64,000 bases of DNA, taken from positions 48,710 to 112,709 of the forward strand of contig JAVBYO010000007.1 in assembly GCA_030823955.1 (NCBI GenBank). The letters are read 5' to 3'. Position 1 is the first letter of the stretch. Each line of letters opens with the position of its first letter. The position numbers and the translations under genes are program-made. This stretch comes from Gallionellaceae bacterium (GTDB lineage Bacteria; Pseudomonadota; Gammaproteobacteria; Burkholderiales; Gallionellaceae). The notes under the pieces were generated by a model that saw only the letters and a program-made list of their open reading frames with translations, did no database searches and was not told where the DNA came from. Of this stretch, positions 1 through 8,234 are shown in pieces.

Positions 1-1
1 A

Positions 2-958
2 GGCGGCGGACTGACTGCCCCGGCATTGACGGACAAAGACAAAGAGGACATCAAGACGGCGGCACTGATCCATGCCGACTATCTGGCCGTATCTTTCCCG
101 CGCTCTGCCGATGACATGAAACTGGCGCGCGAATTGATGCATGCGGCGGGCGGCAAGAGTCTGCTGATGGCCAAGATCGAGCGCGCGGAAGCGATCCCGG
201 TGCTGGGCGAGATCATCGACGCATCCGATGCCATCATGGTGGCGCGAGGAGATTTGTCGGTGGAGGTCGGCGATGCCGCTGTTCCGGGTCTGCAAAAGCG
301 CATGATTAAGATGGCGCGTGCCCGTAACAAGCTGGTGATCACCGCCACCCAGATGATGGAGTCGATGATCAACAATCCGATTCCCACCCGTGCAGAAGTG
401 TCGGACGTGGCCAATGCCGTGCTGGATGGCACGGACGCGGTGATGCTGTCGGCGGAAACGGCGGTCGGCGACTATCCCGTGGAAACCATCGAAGCCATGG
501 TGCGTATCTGTATCCAAGCCGAGAGTGAACTGGAGAGCAGTGCTGCGGATCACCGCTTGGAACACAGCAAATTCAACCGTGTCGACCAGTCTATCGCCAT
601 GTCGGCCTTGTATGCGGCCTCGCATTTCAAGGTCAAGGCGATCGTTGCGCTGACGCAATCCGGTTCGACCGCATTGTGGATGTCGCGCGTGAATGCGGGA
701 GCCCCGATCTTTGCCTTGACGCCCACCAAGGGCACCTTGAGTAAAGTGACCCTGTTCAGCGGCGTACATCCAATCTCGTTCCACCCGACCTCCAAGGATC
801 CGTCGGCAACCCTGATCGAGGCGGAGAACGAATTGCTAAAGAAGGGCGCGGTCCAAGACGGTGATCTGATCGTCATGACCATCGGTGAGGCGGTCGGCAA
901 GGCGGGTCATACCAACACTATGAAGATCGTGCGTGTCGGAGACCACCGTAAAGACTGA
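2..958 (+). CDS. pyk: Pyruvate kinase, C-terminal part (5' end cut by window)
   Basis: Catalyses phosphoenolpyruvate + ADP to pyruvate + ATP, the last step of glycolysis. The frame is open to the window edge and starts mid-protein with GGGLTAPALTDKD, so about 318 residues are visible of the usual 470-480. Family landmarks follow in order: the catalytic-lysine segment KIERAEAI, the metal-binding MVARGDLSVE, ITATQMMESM, and the signature VANAVLDGTDAVMLSAETA, then the C-terminal regulatory domain. It lies 64 bp upstream of fba in the same direction, an arrangement common in Betaproteobacteria where glycolytic and Calvin-cycle genes sit together. The first ATG/TTG codons inside the visible part are internal, not starts. 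Confidence 0.97.
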   Translation, partial: GGGLTAPALTDKDKEDIKTAALIHADYLAVSFPRSADDMKLARELMHAAGGKSLLMAKIERAEAIPVLGEIIDASDAIMVARGDLSVEVGDAAVPGLQKRMIKMARARNKLVITATQMMESMINNPIPTRAEVSDVANAVLDGTDAVMLSAETAVGDYPVETIEAMVRICIQAESELESSAADHRLEHSKFNRVDQSIAMSALYAASHFKVKAIVALTQSGSTALWMSRVNAGAPIFALTPTKGTLSKVTLFSGVHPISFHPTSKDPSATLIEAENELLKKGAVQDGDLIVMTIGEAVGKAGHTNTMKIVRVGDHRKD

Positions 959-962
959 AAAT

Positions 963-981
963 GCGGGCATGATATGTCCGC
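963..981 (+). terminator. Weak hairpin between pyk and fba
   Basis: A 7-bp stem (GCGGGCA / TGTCCGC with one G-U pair) and a 5-nt loop follow the pyk stop; a T-run comes only about 12 nt later. It could slow or partly end transcription between pyk and fba, but it is weak and may be chance. Confidence 0.3.
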
Positions 982-1022
982 CTTAGCTACCAATTTTTTG
1001 ATTTATCAGTGAGGAGAAAAAA

Positions 1023-2087
1023 ATGGCACTCGTATCATTGCGTCAACTACTCGACCACGCCGCAGAACACAGCTATGGTCTGCCCGCGTTCAACGTCAAC
1101 AATCTGGAACAGGTCAAGGCCATCATGGAAGCGGCTGACGAAACCAACAGCCCAGTCATCATGCAAGGTTCCGCCGGTGCACGTAAATATGCGGGCGAAC
1201 CATTCCTGCGTCACCTGATCGAAGCTGCGGTCGAAATGTACCCGCATATCCCCGTCGTTATGCACCAGGATCACGGCGCATCGCCAGCCGTATGCATCAA
1301 CGCTATCAAATCCGGCTTTTCCAGTGTGATGATGGACGGCTCGCTGATGACCGACGGCAAGACACCTTCCAGCTTTGAATACAACGTCAACGTGACCAAG
1401 AACGTGGTGGAAATGTCCCACGCGGTTGGCGTTTCCGTTGAAGGCGAACTGGGCTGCCTGGGTTCTCTCGAATCCGGCCACGGCGAAAAAGAAGACGGCC
1501 ACGGCGCTGAAGGCGTGCTGAGCCACGACCAACTGCTGACCGACCCGAACGAAGCTGCTGAGTTCGTCAAGCTGACACAAGTTGATGCTTTGGCCATCGC
1601 TATCGGCACCAGCCACGGCGCGTACAAATTCACCAAGCCGCCCACAGGCGACACTTTGGCGATCAGTCGCATCAAGGAGATCCATGCACGTATCCCCAAC
1701 ACCCACTTGGTGATGCACGGTTCGTCTTCCGTGCCGCAAGAATGGCTCAAGATCATCAACGAATTCGGCGGCCAAATGCCACAGACTTACGGCGTACCGG
1801 TTGAAGAGATCGTTGAAGGCATCAAGCACGGCGTACGTAAAGTGAACATCGACACCGACTTGCGCATGGCCTCTACAGGTGCTACCCGCCGTTACTTGGC
1901 GGGCAATCCTAAGGACTTCGATCCGCGCAAGTTCCTGGCCGAAACCACCAAGGCGATGAAGGCGATCTGCAAGGCACGTTACGAAGCCTTCGGTTCCGCA
2001 GGCCAAGCCGGCAAGATCAAACCGATCGCACTGGATGCAATGGCGATGCGTTACATCAAGGGTGAACTGAACGCGATTGTGAAATAA
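1023..2087 (+). CDS. fba: Class II fructose-bisphosphate aldolase (Calvin-cycle type)
   Basis: Zinc-dependent aldolase joining glyceraldehyde-3-phosphate and dihydroxyacetone phosphate (and sedoheptulose-bisphosphate chemistry in the Calvin cycle). At 354 residues it has the full family length. Visible motifs are HQDHG at residues 81-85 (catalytic Asp83 and zinc His84), VEGELGCLG, the GTSHGAYK phosphate/K+ region, HGSSSVP and KVNIDTDLR near residue 275. A strong ribosome site (GTGAGGAG) precedes the ATG. A rho-independent terminator follows. The close match to the CbbA branch and the presence of prkB at 56.6 kb suggest a dual glycolysis/carbon-fixation role; that role is inference. Confidence 0.97.
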   Translation: MALVSLRQLLDHAAEHSYGLPAFNVNNLEQVKAIMEAADETNSPVIMQGSAGARKYAGEPFLRHLIEAAVEMYPHIPVVMHQDHGASPAVCINAIKSGFSSVMMDGSLMTDGKTPSSFEYNVNVTKNVVEMSHAVGVSVEGELGCLGSLESGHGEKEDGHGAEGVLSHDQLLTDPNEAAEFVKLTQVDALAIAIGTSHGAYKFTKPPTGDTLAISRIKEIHARIPNTHLVMHGSSSVPQEWLKIINEFGGQMPQTYGVPVEEIVEGIKHGVRKVNIDTDLRMASTGATRRYLAGNPKDFDPRKFLAETTKAMKAICKARYEAFGSAGQAGKIKPIALDAMAMRYIKGELNAIVK

Positions 2088-2106
2088 GGATCGCAACAGG
2101 CTGTGT

Positions 2107-2133
2107 AAAAAGCGACCTTCGGGTCGCTTTTTA
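2107..2133 (+). terminator. Rho-independent terminator after fba
   Basis: Perfect stem AGCGACC / GGTCGCT with a TTCG loop, flanked by an A-run on the left and TTTTTA on the right. It starts about 20 nt after the fba stop codon and closes the pyk-fba unit. Confidence 0.9.
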
Positions 2134-2216
2134 TTTGGTCGCGCTCCGATATAACCCTCTGCCCAGCTCCGAGCATGGACTAGAATACGCATCTGATGGA
2201 ATTGGAACGATAAAAT

Positions 2217-3002
2217 ATGGATTGGATGTATACCTTGTCCGGCTTTCTGGTCGGATTGATCGTCGGAGTGACGGGAGTGGGTGGGGGCTCGCTGATGACC
2301 CCGTTGCTGGTGTTGTTCTTCGGAGTTTCCCCCGCCACCGCAGTCGGCACCGACCTGCTGTACGCATCGCTTACCAAGACCGTGGGCGGATGGGTGCACA
2401 GCAAACACGGTACGGTGGACTGGAAGGTGTTCGGTCTGCTGGCGATGGGCAGTCTGCCGGCTGCGGTGATCATGATTGTGCTGTTGAAATATCTTGCACT
2501 CGAAGAGAAGACCTTGCGTAGTTTGGTGACCGGAGTGTTGAGCGTGGCGTTGCTGGCGACTGCGGCGGCTTTGCTGCTCAAAGACGCAATCAAGAACCTG
2601 GCACGGCGCAAAGACGGCACGGTCTATGAACTGCATCACCGTTACCTGCCCGCCGCGACCATCGCCACCGGTGTTGTGGTCGGGGCGCTGGTGACAGTCT
2701 CCTCCATCGGTGCCGGGGTGCTGGGCACGGTCGCATTGCTGTTCCTGTATCCGCGTATGCCCGCGGTGAAAGTGGTCGGGACAGATATCGTGCATGCGGT
2801 GCCACTCACCGCGCTGGCCGGTATGGGGCACATGGCTCTGGGGACAGTGGATATCGTGCTACTTGGCAGCCTGTTATTGGGCTCCTTGCCCGGCATCTAT
2901 CTCGGCAGCCATTTGAGCGCCAAAGTACCGGAGCGACTGTTGCGCAACATTCTGGCGGTGATGTTGTTGATCATCGGATTGAAGATGGTGTTTTACAAAT
3001 AG
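2217..3002 (+). CDS. TSUP family (TauE/SafE) membrane transporter
   Basis: A 261-residue polytopic inner-membrane protein with about eight hydrophobic segments arranged as two repeated halves. Each half begins with a glycine-rich loop: GVTGVGGGSLMTPLL near residues 18-32 and TVSSIGAGVLGTVALL near residues 160-175, typical of the sulfite exporter TauE/SafE family. Members export sulfite, sulfoacetate or other organosulfur anions; the substrate here cannot be told. A cytoplasmic charged stretch (RRKDGTVYELHH) separates the halves. It is a single gene after the fba terminator, with only a weak ribosome site (GGAA) upstream of the ATG. Confidence 0.9.
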   Translation: MDWMYTLSGFLVGLIVGVTGVGGGSLMTPLLVLFFGVSPATAVGTDLLYASLTKTVGGWVHSKHGTVDWKVFGLLAMGSLPAAVIMIVLLKYLALEEKTLRSLVTGVLSVALLATAAALLLKDAIKNLARRKDGTVYELHHRYLPAATIATGVVVGALVTVSSIGAGVLGTVALLFLYPRMPAVKVVGTDIVHAVPLTALAGMGHMALGTVDIVLLGSLLLGSLPGIYLGSHLSAKVPERLLRNILAVMLLIIGLKMVFYK

Positions 3003-3009
3003 ATCGTGC

Positions 3010-3038
3010 TTGAATTTATTCCTTATACCAGATATATT
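3010..3038 (+). promoter_or_regulatory. Sigma70-type promoter for the OsmC-like gene
   Basis: TTGAAT (3010-3015), a 17-bp spacer, then TATATT (3033-3038), in an AT-rich gap just upstream of the OsmC-like gene. The start codon lies 36 bp after the -10 element. Confidence 0.6.
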
Positions 3039-3074
3039 AGAATATGATAATTTAGCGGTTAATGGAGTGCGCAG

Positions 3075-3458
3075 ATGTATCGGCTTGAACTTAACGACAG
3101 CAATCAGCTCCACGTCCACTATAAAAACCATGTCATCAGTTACGGTCTGGACGGGAGTTTGCCGAATCCGCTGGAGGCCACCTATGCCGCCCTTGCAGGC
3201 TGTGCCGGTGTGTATTCAAAGAAAGCCTGCAAAGCACTGGAGATCAGCGCGGAAGGTATCGGCATCAACTGCAAGCCGATGGTGCGCAGCGGCACACTCG
3301 TACCAAAGCGTTTCGTCACCGAGGTCAGCTTCCCGGAGCGATTCAGCCAAACAGAGCGCCAGCGCATACTGGAAGAAATCAGTCACTGTGCGGTCAAGCA
3401 GATAATCGCCGAAGGGGCAGACATCGAGTTTGTCAGTAACGAGGTGACCGCGGTGTGA
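3075..3458 (+). CDS. OsmC-like family protein
   Basis: A 127-residue cytoplasmic protein of the OsmC/Ohr superfamily. These are thiol peroxidases or related redox proteins that reduce organic hydroperoxides with a cysteine pair. The expected pair is present: Cys43 in ALAGCAG and Cys105 in ISHCAVKQI, the latter in the place of the family's second active cysteine. Two further cysteines (52 and 66) are unusual, and the protein is somewhat shorter than classical OsmC (about 140). A good promoter lies just upstream. A peroxidase role is likely from the cysteine pair, but many short OsmC-like proteins remain untested. Confidence 0.82.
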   Translation: MYRLELNDSNQLHVHYKNHVISYGLDGSLPNPLEATYAALAGCAGVYSKKACKALEISAEGIGINCKPMVRSGTLVPKRFVTEVSFPERFSQTERQRILEEISHCAVKQIIAEGADIEFVSNEVTAV

Positions 3459-3525
3459 GTTTCGTAGCAGCAGTATGGCAAGTCGTTCGTGATGAAGCAC
3501 TATTAACCCAGCGAAGGAGAAGAAG

Positions 3526-3717
3526 ATGAAATGTAATTCAGGCGGTGTGGATCGTATTCTGCGTGTGGTGGTCGGTTTGATTCTGGTGGCGCTGGCGGCC
3601 ACCGGTACGGTGGGTGCGTGGGGATGGATAGGGCTGTTGCCATTGGTGACCGGAGCGTTCGGATTCTGTCCAGCCTATACCCTGCTGGGAATCAATACCT
3701 GCGCAATAAAGAAATAA
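3526..3717 (+). CDS. DUF2892 (YgaP-like) small membrane protein
   Basis: A 63-residue protein with two hydrophobic helices (about residues 13-30 and 34-52). The N-terminal CNSGGVDRILRVVVG and the GFCPAYTLLGINTC tail match the DUF2892 family, the membrane part of E. coli YgaP, which there is fused to a rhodanese. Here it stands alone, as it commonly does. A clear ribosome site (AAGGAGAAG) precedes the ATG. Its role is unknown; a link to sulfur or thiol chemistry is suggested by YgaP and by the neighbouring OsmC-like and TSUP genes, and is inference only. Confidence 0.85.
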   Translation: MKCNSGGVDRILRVVVGLILVALAATGTVGAWGWIGLLPLVTGAFGFCPAYTLLGINTCAIKK

Positions 3718-3742
3718 ACACGCAGCTTGCTAAAATTAAAAG

Positions 3743-3768
3743 GCCCGATATCACTATCGGGCTTTTTA
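3743..3768. terminator. Bidirectional terminator between convergent genes
   Basis: Perfect 8-bp stem GCCCGATA / TATCGGGC with a TCAC loop. T-rich sequence follows on both strands (TTTTTAG on plus, TTTTAATTTTA on minus), so it can end the DUF2892 transcript and the opposing cyclase operon. Confidence 0.85.
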
Positions 3769-3804
3769 GTTTTAGCCCCCGTGGACGAAGAAAATATTCG
3801 CAGA

Positions 3805-4707
3805 TTATTGCACCAGATATTCGATCACTTCCGCCGGATCTTCACTGAACGGTTGCCCAAGACTGATGGCGCCGGCACCGTGCAGCATGACCTCTTGGCG
3901 TGCGAGGTGGATCACCTGGCTGTCGCTGAAACGGATATAGGTACCGTTGGCGCTGTGGTCGGAGATGACGAATTTGCCGAAATTGAGTTCGATGCGGGCA
4001 TGTTGTCGGGAAGCAAAGGTACTTTGAATGACCAGATCACAGCTGTCCTCTCGTCCAAGCACGATGCTCTTGCGTTGCTCGTCGATGGTGAGTATCCGCT
4101 GGCGGTGTCGCAGCATCAGTTCATGACGTGCTTCGGTGGGCTTGCGGAATTGCGGCAGACCGATACGTGTACTCAGGGTGTCGTCGAGTTCCCAATTGAC
4201 CAGAAAGACATCGAGCGCCTCCTCTTTGCCGCGGAATTCGGCGCGGGTGATCTTGCGTGTCCTGCGCGACAATTCAGGGGGTAGGGCGTCGACTGCCGCC
4301 TGGGTGGTCATGATCTGGCGCGCCCGCGTGATGGCAGTGACGCGGGCGGCAACGTTGACGGCATCGCCGAATACATCGTTACCTTCACAGATGACATCAC
4401 CGTAGTGGAAGCCGATACGGATGTAGAGTGGCTGACCTTCCGCTGGGCGTGTCCGTGCGATCGCTGTCTGCATGGCACAAGCAGCTTCAAATGCCGCTGC
4501 GGCAGTAGGGAAGGTGCACAGGATCTCGTCGCCTATGGTCTTGATGAGCACCCCCTGATGCGGCGCCAGTTCGGCGATCATCACTTCCATATGAAGAGTG
4601 ATCAGTTCGAGTGCCTTTACATCCCCCAGCTTGTCGTACAGGGCGGTACTGCCGCTGATATCCGCGAAAAGAATGGCACGTTTCTGTTGTTGCGGCGAGA
4701 TCGTCAT
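3805..4707 (-). CDS. Class III adenylate cyclase fused to an FHA domain
   Basis: A 300-residue soluble signalling protein. Residues about 12-170 form a class III nucleotide cyclase domain with both metal-binding aspartates (Asp16 in FADISGST, Asp60 in TIGDE), the transition-state pair Asn118 and Arg122 (NVAAR), and Lys56 and Asp115 at the purine-selecting positions, which predict ATP rather than GTP. Residues about 205-290 form a forkhead-associated domain with the phosphothreonine-binding set Gly218-Arg219, Ser233-Arg234-His236 and Asn254-Gly255. An upstream TTG at 4725 is in frame, but the ATG at 4707 begins one base after the ubiH stop, so I use it. It is the last gene of the minus-strand unit amgK-to-cyclase. 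Confidence 0.88.
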   Translation of the reverse strand: MTISPQQQKRAILFADISGSTALYDKLGDVKALELITLHMEVMIAELAPHQGVLIKTIGDEILCTFPTAAAAFEAACAMQTAIARTRPAEGQPLYIRIGFHYGDVICEGNDVFGDAVNVAARVTAITRARQIMTTQAAVDALPPELSRRTRKITRAEFRGKEEALDVFLVNWELDDTLSTRIGLPQFRKPTEARHELMLRHRQRILTIDEQRKSIVLGREDSCDLVIQSTFASRQHARIELNFGKFVISDHSANGTYIRFSDSQVIHLARQEVMLHGAGAISLGQPFSEDPAEVIEYLVQ

Positions 4708-4708
4708 A

Positions 4709-5866
4709 TCAACCGTTAGCTCCAAACATCATGCGTTTTGCCACGAAATGTTTTGCCAGTGGCAGGTGGTTCAGGAAAGAGAGCGACCAACCTCGCCCGC
4801 TACTGAGCAAAGGCAGATCGTTGGAAAAAATGCGTACCAGACTGTCGGTGAATCCGATACCCGCGTTGCGGTCTACGCAGCGGGCGCCGCGATACTCCGC
4901 CAGCATCGCGGCGGAACCGAGCGCGGCTGGCGGCGTGCGCAGGATGATGCGCGCCAGCTCCCATGCGTCGCGCACGCCCATATTGAATCCTTGTCCGGCA
5001 ACGGGATGCAGTGTCTGGGCGGCATTGCCTATGAGTACTGTATGCGGGAACGTGGTGTCCGGTGCACGCTTGAGACGCAGCGGGAAGCTGCTGCGTTTGC
5101 CGACGCTGGTGAATACACCCACGGCATCACCGAAGTGGGCATGCAGCTCGGTGAAGAAGGTGGTGTCATCCCATTGCAGCATGTCTTGCGCTTGTTCGTG
5201 TGAACCGGTCCATACGATCTCGTAACCGTCCCGGTACGGCAGCAGCGCCACCGGGCCTTGTGCGGTGAAACGCTCGAACGCGGTGTTGTCTTGCGGCTGG
5301 GTACAGGTGACGTGGGCGATGACAGCACTCTGATCGTACTCGCTAACTTTGGGCGGATGACTCACTTCAAGCAACTTTCCGCCATCCGCCACCACCGCGA
5401 GGCGTGCAGCTAGCCGATGCTCGCGACCTTCATGCTGATAGGTGAGGGTCGCTCCGTCTGTCGCATTCTCCAGATGGCTCGCTGGGGCGCACTCCAGAAA
5501 TGTGGTATTTGTTTGCAGCAAAGCTTGATGCAGTGCGTTTTGCAATGCGGGATACGGCAGCACATAACCAAGCTCCGGAACCTTCATTTCAGCGGCATGT
5601 AATAGCGTAGTGCCGGAGGTGTTCTTTTGCGATACATGGATGGTCTTGATGCCGGAGATTTGTGGTATGTGTTTCCACACGCCGAGTTTGTCGAGCAGTA
5701 ATCGGCTGCCGTAAGACAGCGCCAGTGCGCGCGGATCGGTGTTCTGCTCTGCGGTTTTGCGCGCCTCCAGTATCACGATGCTCAAGCCGCTTTCGCGCAA
5801 GGCGAGCGCGAAAGCGGTGCCCACGGGGCCGCCGCCGATAATGGCGATGTCGCAGTGATTATTCAT
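4709..5866 (-). CDS. ubiH: FAD-dependent ubiquinone hydroxylase, UbiH type
   Basis: Flavin monooxygenase of the UbiH/UbiF/Coq6 family, which hydroxylates the ring of the ubiquinone precursor on the cytoplasmic face of the membrane. The 385-residue protein has the N-terminal FAD site GGGPVG at residues 11-16, the DPRALALS motif, VADGG, and the late GNAAQTLHPVAGQGFNMG motif. The GNAAQ form (instead of GDAAH) is characteristic of UbiH proper. A longer frame extends to 5908, but the ATG at 5866 overlaps the pepP stop by 8 bp and starts directly at the Rossmann fold. The order pepP-ubiH matches the E. coli arrangement. Confidence 0.93.
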   Translation of the reverse strand: MNNHCDIAIIGGGPVGTAFALALRESGLSIVILEARKTAEQNTDPRALALSYGSRLLLDKLGVWKHIPQISGIKTIHVSQKNTSGTTLLHAAEMKVPELGYVLPYPALQNALHQALLQTNTTFLECAPASHLENATDGATLTYQHEGREHRLAARLAVVADGGKLLEVSHPPKVSEYDQSAVIAHVTCTQPQDNTAFERFTAQGPVALLPYRDGYEIVWTGSHEQAQDMLQWDDTTFFTELHAHFGDAVGVFTSVGKRSSFPLRLKRAPDTTFPHTVLIGNAAQTLHPVAGQGFNMGVRDAWELARIILRTPPAALGSAAMLAEYRGARCVDRNAGIGFTDSLVRIFSNDLPLLSSGRGWSLSFLNHLPLAKHFVAKRMMFGANG

Positions 5867-7160
5867 GGCGCATGAGCTCCTCGATGTCGTTAACCGTTTT
5901 CGGTGCATCCTGTGTCAGCACTTCGTTACCGCTCGCAGTGATGAGTGCATCGTCCTCAATGCGGATGCCGATGTTCCAGAGTTCGCGCGGCACATTGTCG
6001 GCGGGGCGGATGTAGCAGCCGGGCTCGATGGTGAGCGTCATGCCGGGTTCAAGCTTGCGCCATTGTCCGCCGATTTTGTATTCGCCCACGTCGTGCACGT
6101 CCATGCCTAGCCAGTGGCCGGTGCGGTGCATGTAGAACTGTTTGTAGCTTTCGCTTTCCAGCACCGAATCGACGCTGCCTTGGCATAGTTTAAGGTCGAT
6201 GAAGCCCTGTGCCAAGATGCGCAACGCGGCATCGTGCGGGTCGTTCCAGTGCCTGCCCGGCCGTGCGGCGGCGATGGCGGCATATTGGGCGGCAAGCACG
6301 ATTTCGTATACGTCTTTCTGTGCGGCATTAAAACTGCCGCTCACCGGAAAGGTGCGCGTGATGTCGGAAGCGTAGCCGTCCAGTTCGCAGCCCGCATCGA
6401 TGAGCAGCAGGTCGCCGTCGCGGAGCGGTGCATCGTTACCGACGTAATGCAATGTGCAGGCGTTTGCGCCGCCGGCAACGATGCTGGTGTATGCGGGATG
6501 GCGCGCGCCGTGGCGGCAGAACTCGTGCAGCAATTCTGCTTCTACTTCGTATTCGTGTTGTCCAGCACGGGTGAAGCGCATGGCGCGGCGATGGGCGGCA
6601 CAGGAGATGTGTGCCGCGCGGCGCATGATATCGAGTTCGTGTGTGTCCTTGATCAGGCGCATTTCGCCAAGTGCATCGCATATGTCGCGTATCTCGTGCG
6701 GTGCGCGGATGCCGTTGCGGGAACGCGCTTTTACCGCTTCGCGCAGGCGCAGGAGGCGGGCATCCCATGTCGCATTACGGCCCACCGGGTAGAACAAAAC
6801 GGGCTGGTTGCCCATCAGCTCGATGAGCTTCTCGTCCAGTTGGGCGATGGGGTACGCGGCATCAAATCCGAATTCATCACGCGCGGCGGCGACACCAAAA
6901 CGGAAGCCGTCCCAGATTTCGCGCTCGGCATTCTTTTCGCGGCAGAACAGCAGGCTTTGCGGTTTGTCTCCCGCCACGAGGATCAGCACCGCTTCTGGTT
7001 CGGCGAATCCGGTAAGGTAATAGAAATGACTGTCATAGCGATAGTCGTAGTGTGCATCCGCATTCCGCACGACTTCAGGCGCCGAGGGGATGACGGCGAT
7101 GCCGTGCTGCATCTTGGTTCGCAGGTGTTCGCGGCGCGAGGCGTAGGGAGCGGGGTTCAT
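5859..7160 (-). CDS. pepP: Xaa-Pro aminopeptidase P
   Basis: Cytosolic dimanganese peptidase that removes an N-terminal residue preceding proline. At 433 residues it has the usual two parts: an N-terminal domain (residues 1-170) and the C-terminal pita-bread fold. All five metal ligands are visible: Asp255 and Asp266 (in IDAGCELDGYASDITR), His349 (HRTGHWLGMDVHD), Glu379 (TIEPGCYI) and Glu402 (GIRIEDD). It is translationally coupled to ubiH through an 8-bp overlap. The gene begins 34 bp after the small membrane protein gene. Confidence 0.95.
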   Translation of the reverse strand: MNPAPYASRREHLRTKMQHGIAVIPSAPEVVRNADAHYDYRYDSHFYYLTGFAEPEAVLILVAGDKPQSLLFCREKNAEREIWDGFRFGVAAARDEFGFDAAYPIAQLDEKLIELMGNQPVLFYPVGRNATWDARLLRLREAVKARSRNGIRAPHEIRDICDALGEMRLIKDTHELDIMRRAAHISCAAHRRAMRFTRAGQHEYEVEAELLHEFCRHGARHPAYTSIVAGGANACTLHYVGNDAPLRDGDLLLIDAGCELDGYASDITRTFPVSGSFNAAQKDVYEIVLAAQYAAIAAARPGRHWNDPHDAALRILAQGFIDLKLCQGSVDSVLESESYKQFYMHRTGHWLGMDVHDVGEYKIGGQWRKLEPGMTLTIEPGCYIRPADNVPRELWNIGIRIEDDALITASGNEVLTQDAPKTVNDIEELMRHE

Positions 7161-7194
7161 GGATGGATGATAAACCGATTCGGCATGGGGCGGG

Positions 7195-7467
7195 TCAATG
7201 CAACCAGTCGCCGGCCCGCAGGATGCCGACGAGGCCGACCAGAACCCAGAAGACGTTCAGCATGGTGTAGGCGGCATCTTTCTTGAGCAGCGCGCACCAG
7301 GACAGCATCACCGCGTCAATGGTGTTGAACACCCAGACGAACATGAACGGGCTGGCCGGTCCCATCCAGCTGACCAGCGAGAAGCTGAAGATGCGCATGA
7401 GCACCCCGGTCATCTCGATATGTTTGATGTGTTTTAGGACAAAGCGGTTGGCTCGGGTGATGGGCAT
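7195..7467 (-). CDS. Uncharacterised small membrane protein
   Basis: A 90-residue protein with three hydrophobic stretches (about residues 20-34, 37-58 and 67-83) and a short basic N-terminus. The motif MGPASPFMFVWVFNTIDA and a second half ending in NVFWVLVGLVGIL look like a compact hairpin membrane protein. I do not recognise a family with a known role. It sits between murU and pepP on the same strand, starting 12 bp after the murU stop, so it is probably co-transcribed. The ribosome site is weak. Confidence 0.7.
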   Translation of the reverse strand: MPITRANRFVLKHIKHIEMTGVLMRIFSFSLVSWMGPASPFMFVWVFNTIDAVMLSWCALLKKDAAYTMLNVFWVLVGLVGILRAGDWLH

Positions 7468-7479
7468 GGTGTCGTTAGC

Positions 7480-8160
7480 TCAATGGGAGCGCAGTTGTTG
7501 GTCCAGCTCTTGCAGGCGTTGCGGCGTACCCACATCGACCCATACACCACGATGGCGTTCGCCGCTGACGCGGCTTAGCGCGATCTGTTCACGCAGCAAC
7601 GGGGCAAGCGGAGCCTTGCTGCCGCGCACGATGCCGGTGAATAGCTCGGGTTTATACAGGCCGATGCCGCTGAAGGTGAGCTTGGGTGGGGTGTCGATGA
7701 TGCGCCCGTCGTGCAAGCCAAAATCGCCCTTGAGGTTGTGCTCGGGGTTATTTACCAGCATCAGATGAGCCGTGTCGGTGCTGGTGGCAAGCTCGGCGGC
7801 ACGATGCGGCAAGTGCGTGAAGTCATAGTCGCAGTACACGTCACCATTCACCACGGCGAAGGGCTGCTCGCCCAGCAAGTGCAACGCAAAGGTGATACCT
7901 CCCGCTGTTTCCAATGCCGTGCCTTCGTCGGAATAACGGATGTGCGCACCGAACTGGCTTCCGTCGCCGAGTGCCTGTTCGATCTGTATGCCGAGGTGGG
8001 CGTGGTTGATCACCAGGTCGGTGATGCCGGCGCGCACCAGCCGCTCGATGTGCCAAACGATCAGCGGCTTGCCGCCCGCTTGCAACAACGGCTTGGGGGT
8101 GTGGTCGGTGAGCGGGCGCATACGTTCGCCGCGTCCGGCGGCAAGGATCATCGCCAGCAT
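7480..8160 (-). CDS. murU: N-acetylmuramate 1-phosphate uridylyltransferase
   Basis: Sugar-1-phosphate nucleotidyltransferase of 226 residues. The N-terminus carries the family signature AAGRGERMRPLT with TPKPLLQAGGKP after it, and NGDVYCD near residue 104 supplies the metal-binding aspartate. The assignment to MurU rests on the size and on the neighbour amgK: in bacteria without the MurQ pathway, AmgK phosphorylates MurNAc at the anomeric position and MurU makes UDP-MurNAc, bypassing fosfomycin-sensitive de novo synthesis. The gene begins 74 bp after amgK, and the gap holds a palindromic repeat. Confidence 0.9.
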   Translation of the reverse strand: MLAMILAAGRGERMRPLTDHTPKPLLQAGGKPLIVWHIERLVRAGITDLVINHAHLGIQIEQALGDGSQFGAHIRYSDEGTALETAGGITFALHLLGEQPFAVVNGDVYCDYDFTHLPHRAAELATSTDTAHLMLVNNPEHNLKGDFGLHDGRIIDTPPKLTFSGIGLYKPELFTGIVRGSKAPLAPLLREQIALSRVSGERHRGVWVDVGTPQRLQELDQQLRSH

Positions 8161-8182
8161 CTAAGATTGCCTTTCTCGTTTG

Positions 8183-8220
8183 CCCCCTCTCCCGCAAGCG
8201 GGAGAGGGGTGGGGTGAGGG
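8183..8220. repeat. Palindromic GC-rich repeat (family A), murU-amgK gap
   Basis: CCCCTCTCCCGC and GCGGGAGAGGGG form a perfect palindrome followed by the tail TGGGGTGAGGG. The same unit, including a preceding TCTCGTTTGCC, recurs at 15686-15734, and related copies occur inside addA (two) and polA. Confidence 0.85.
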
Positions 8221-8234
8221 AATGTGCCGCATCA

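Noticed and set aside
1047..2831. Long minus-strand open frame of 594 codons opposite fba and the TSUP gene
   Set aside because: It covers two strongly supported plus-strand genes, has no recognisable motif and a His/Gln/Arg-rich composition typical of antisense frames in GC-rich coding DNA.
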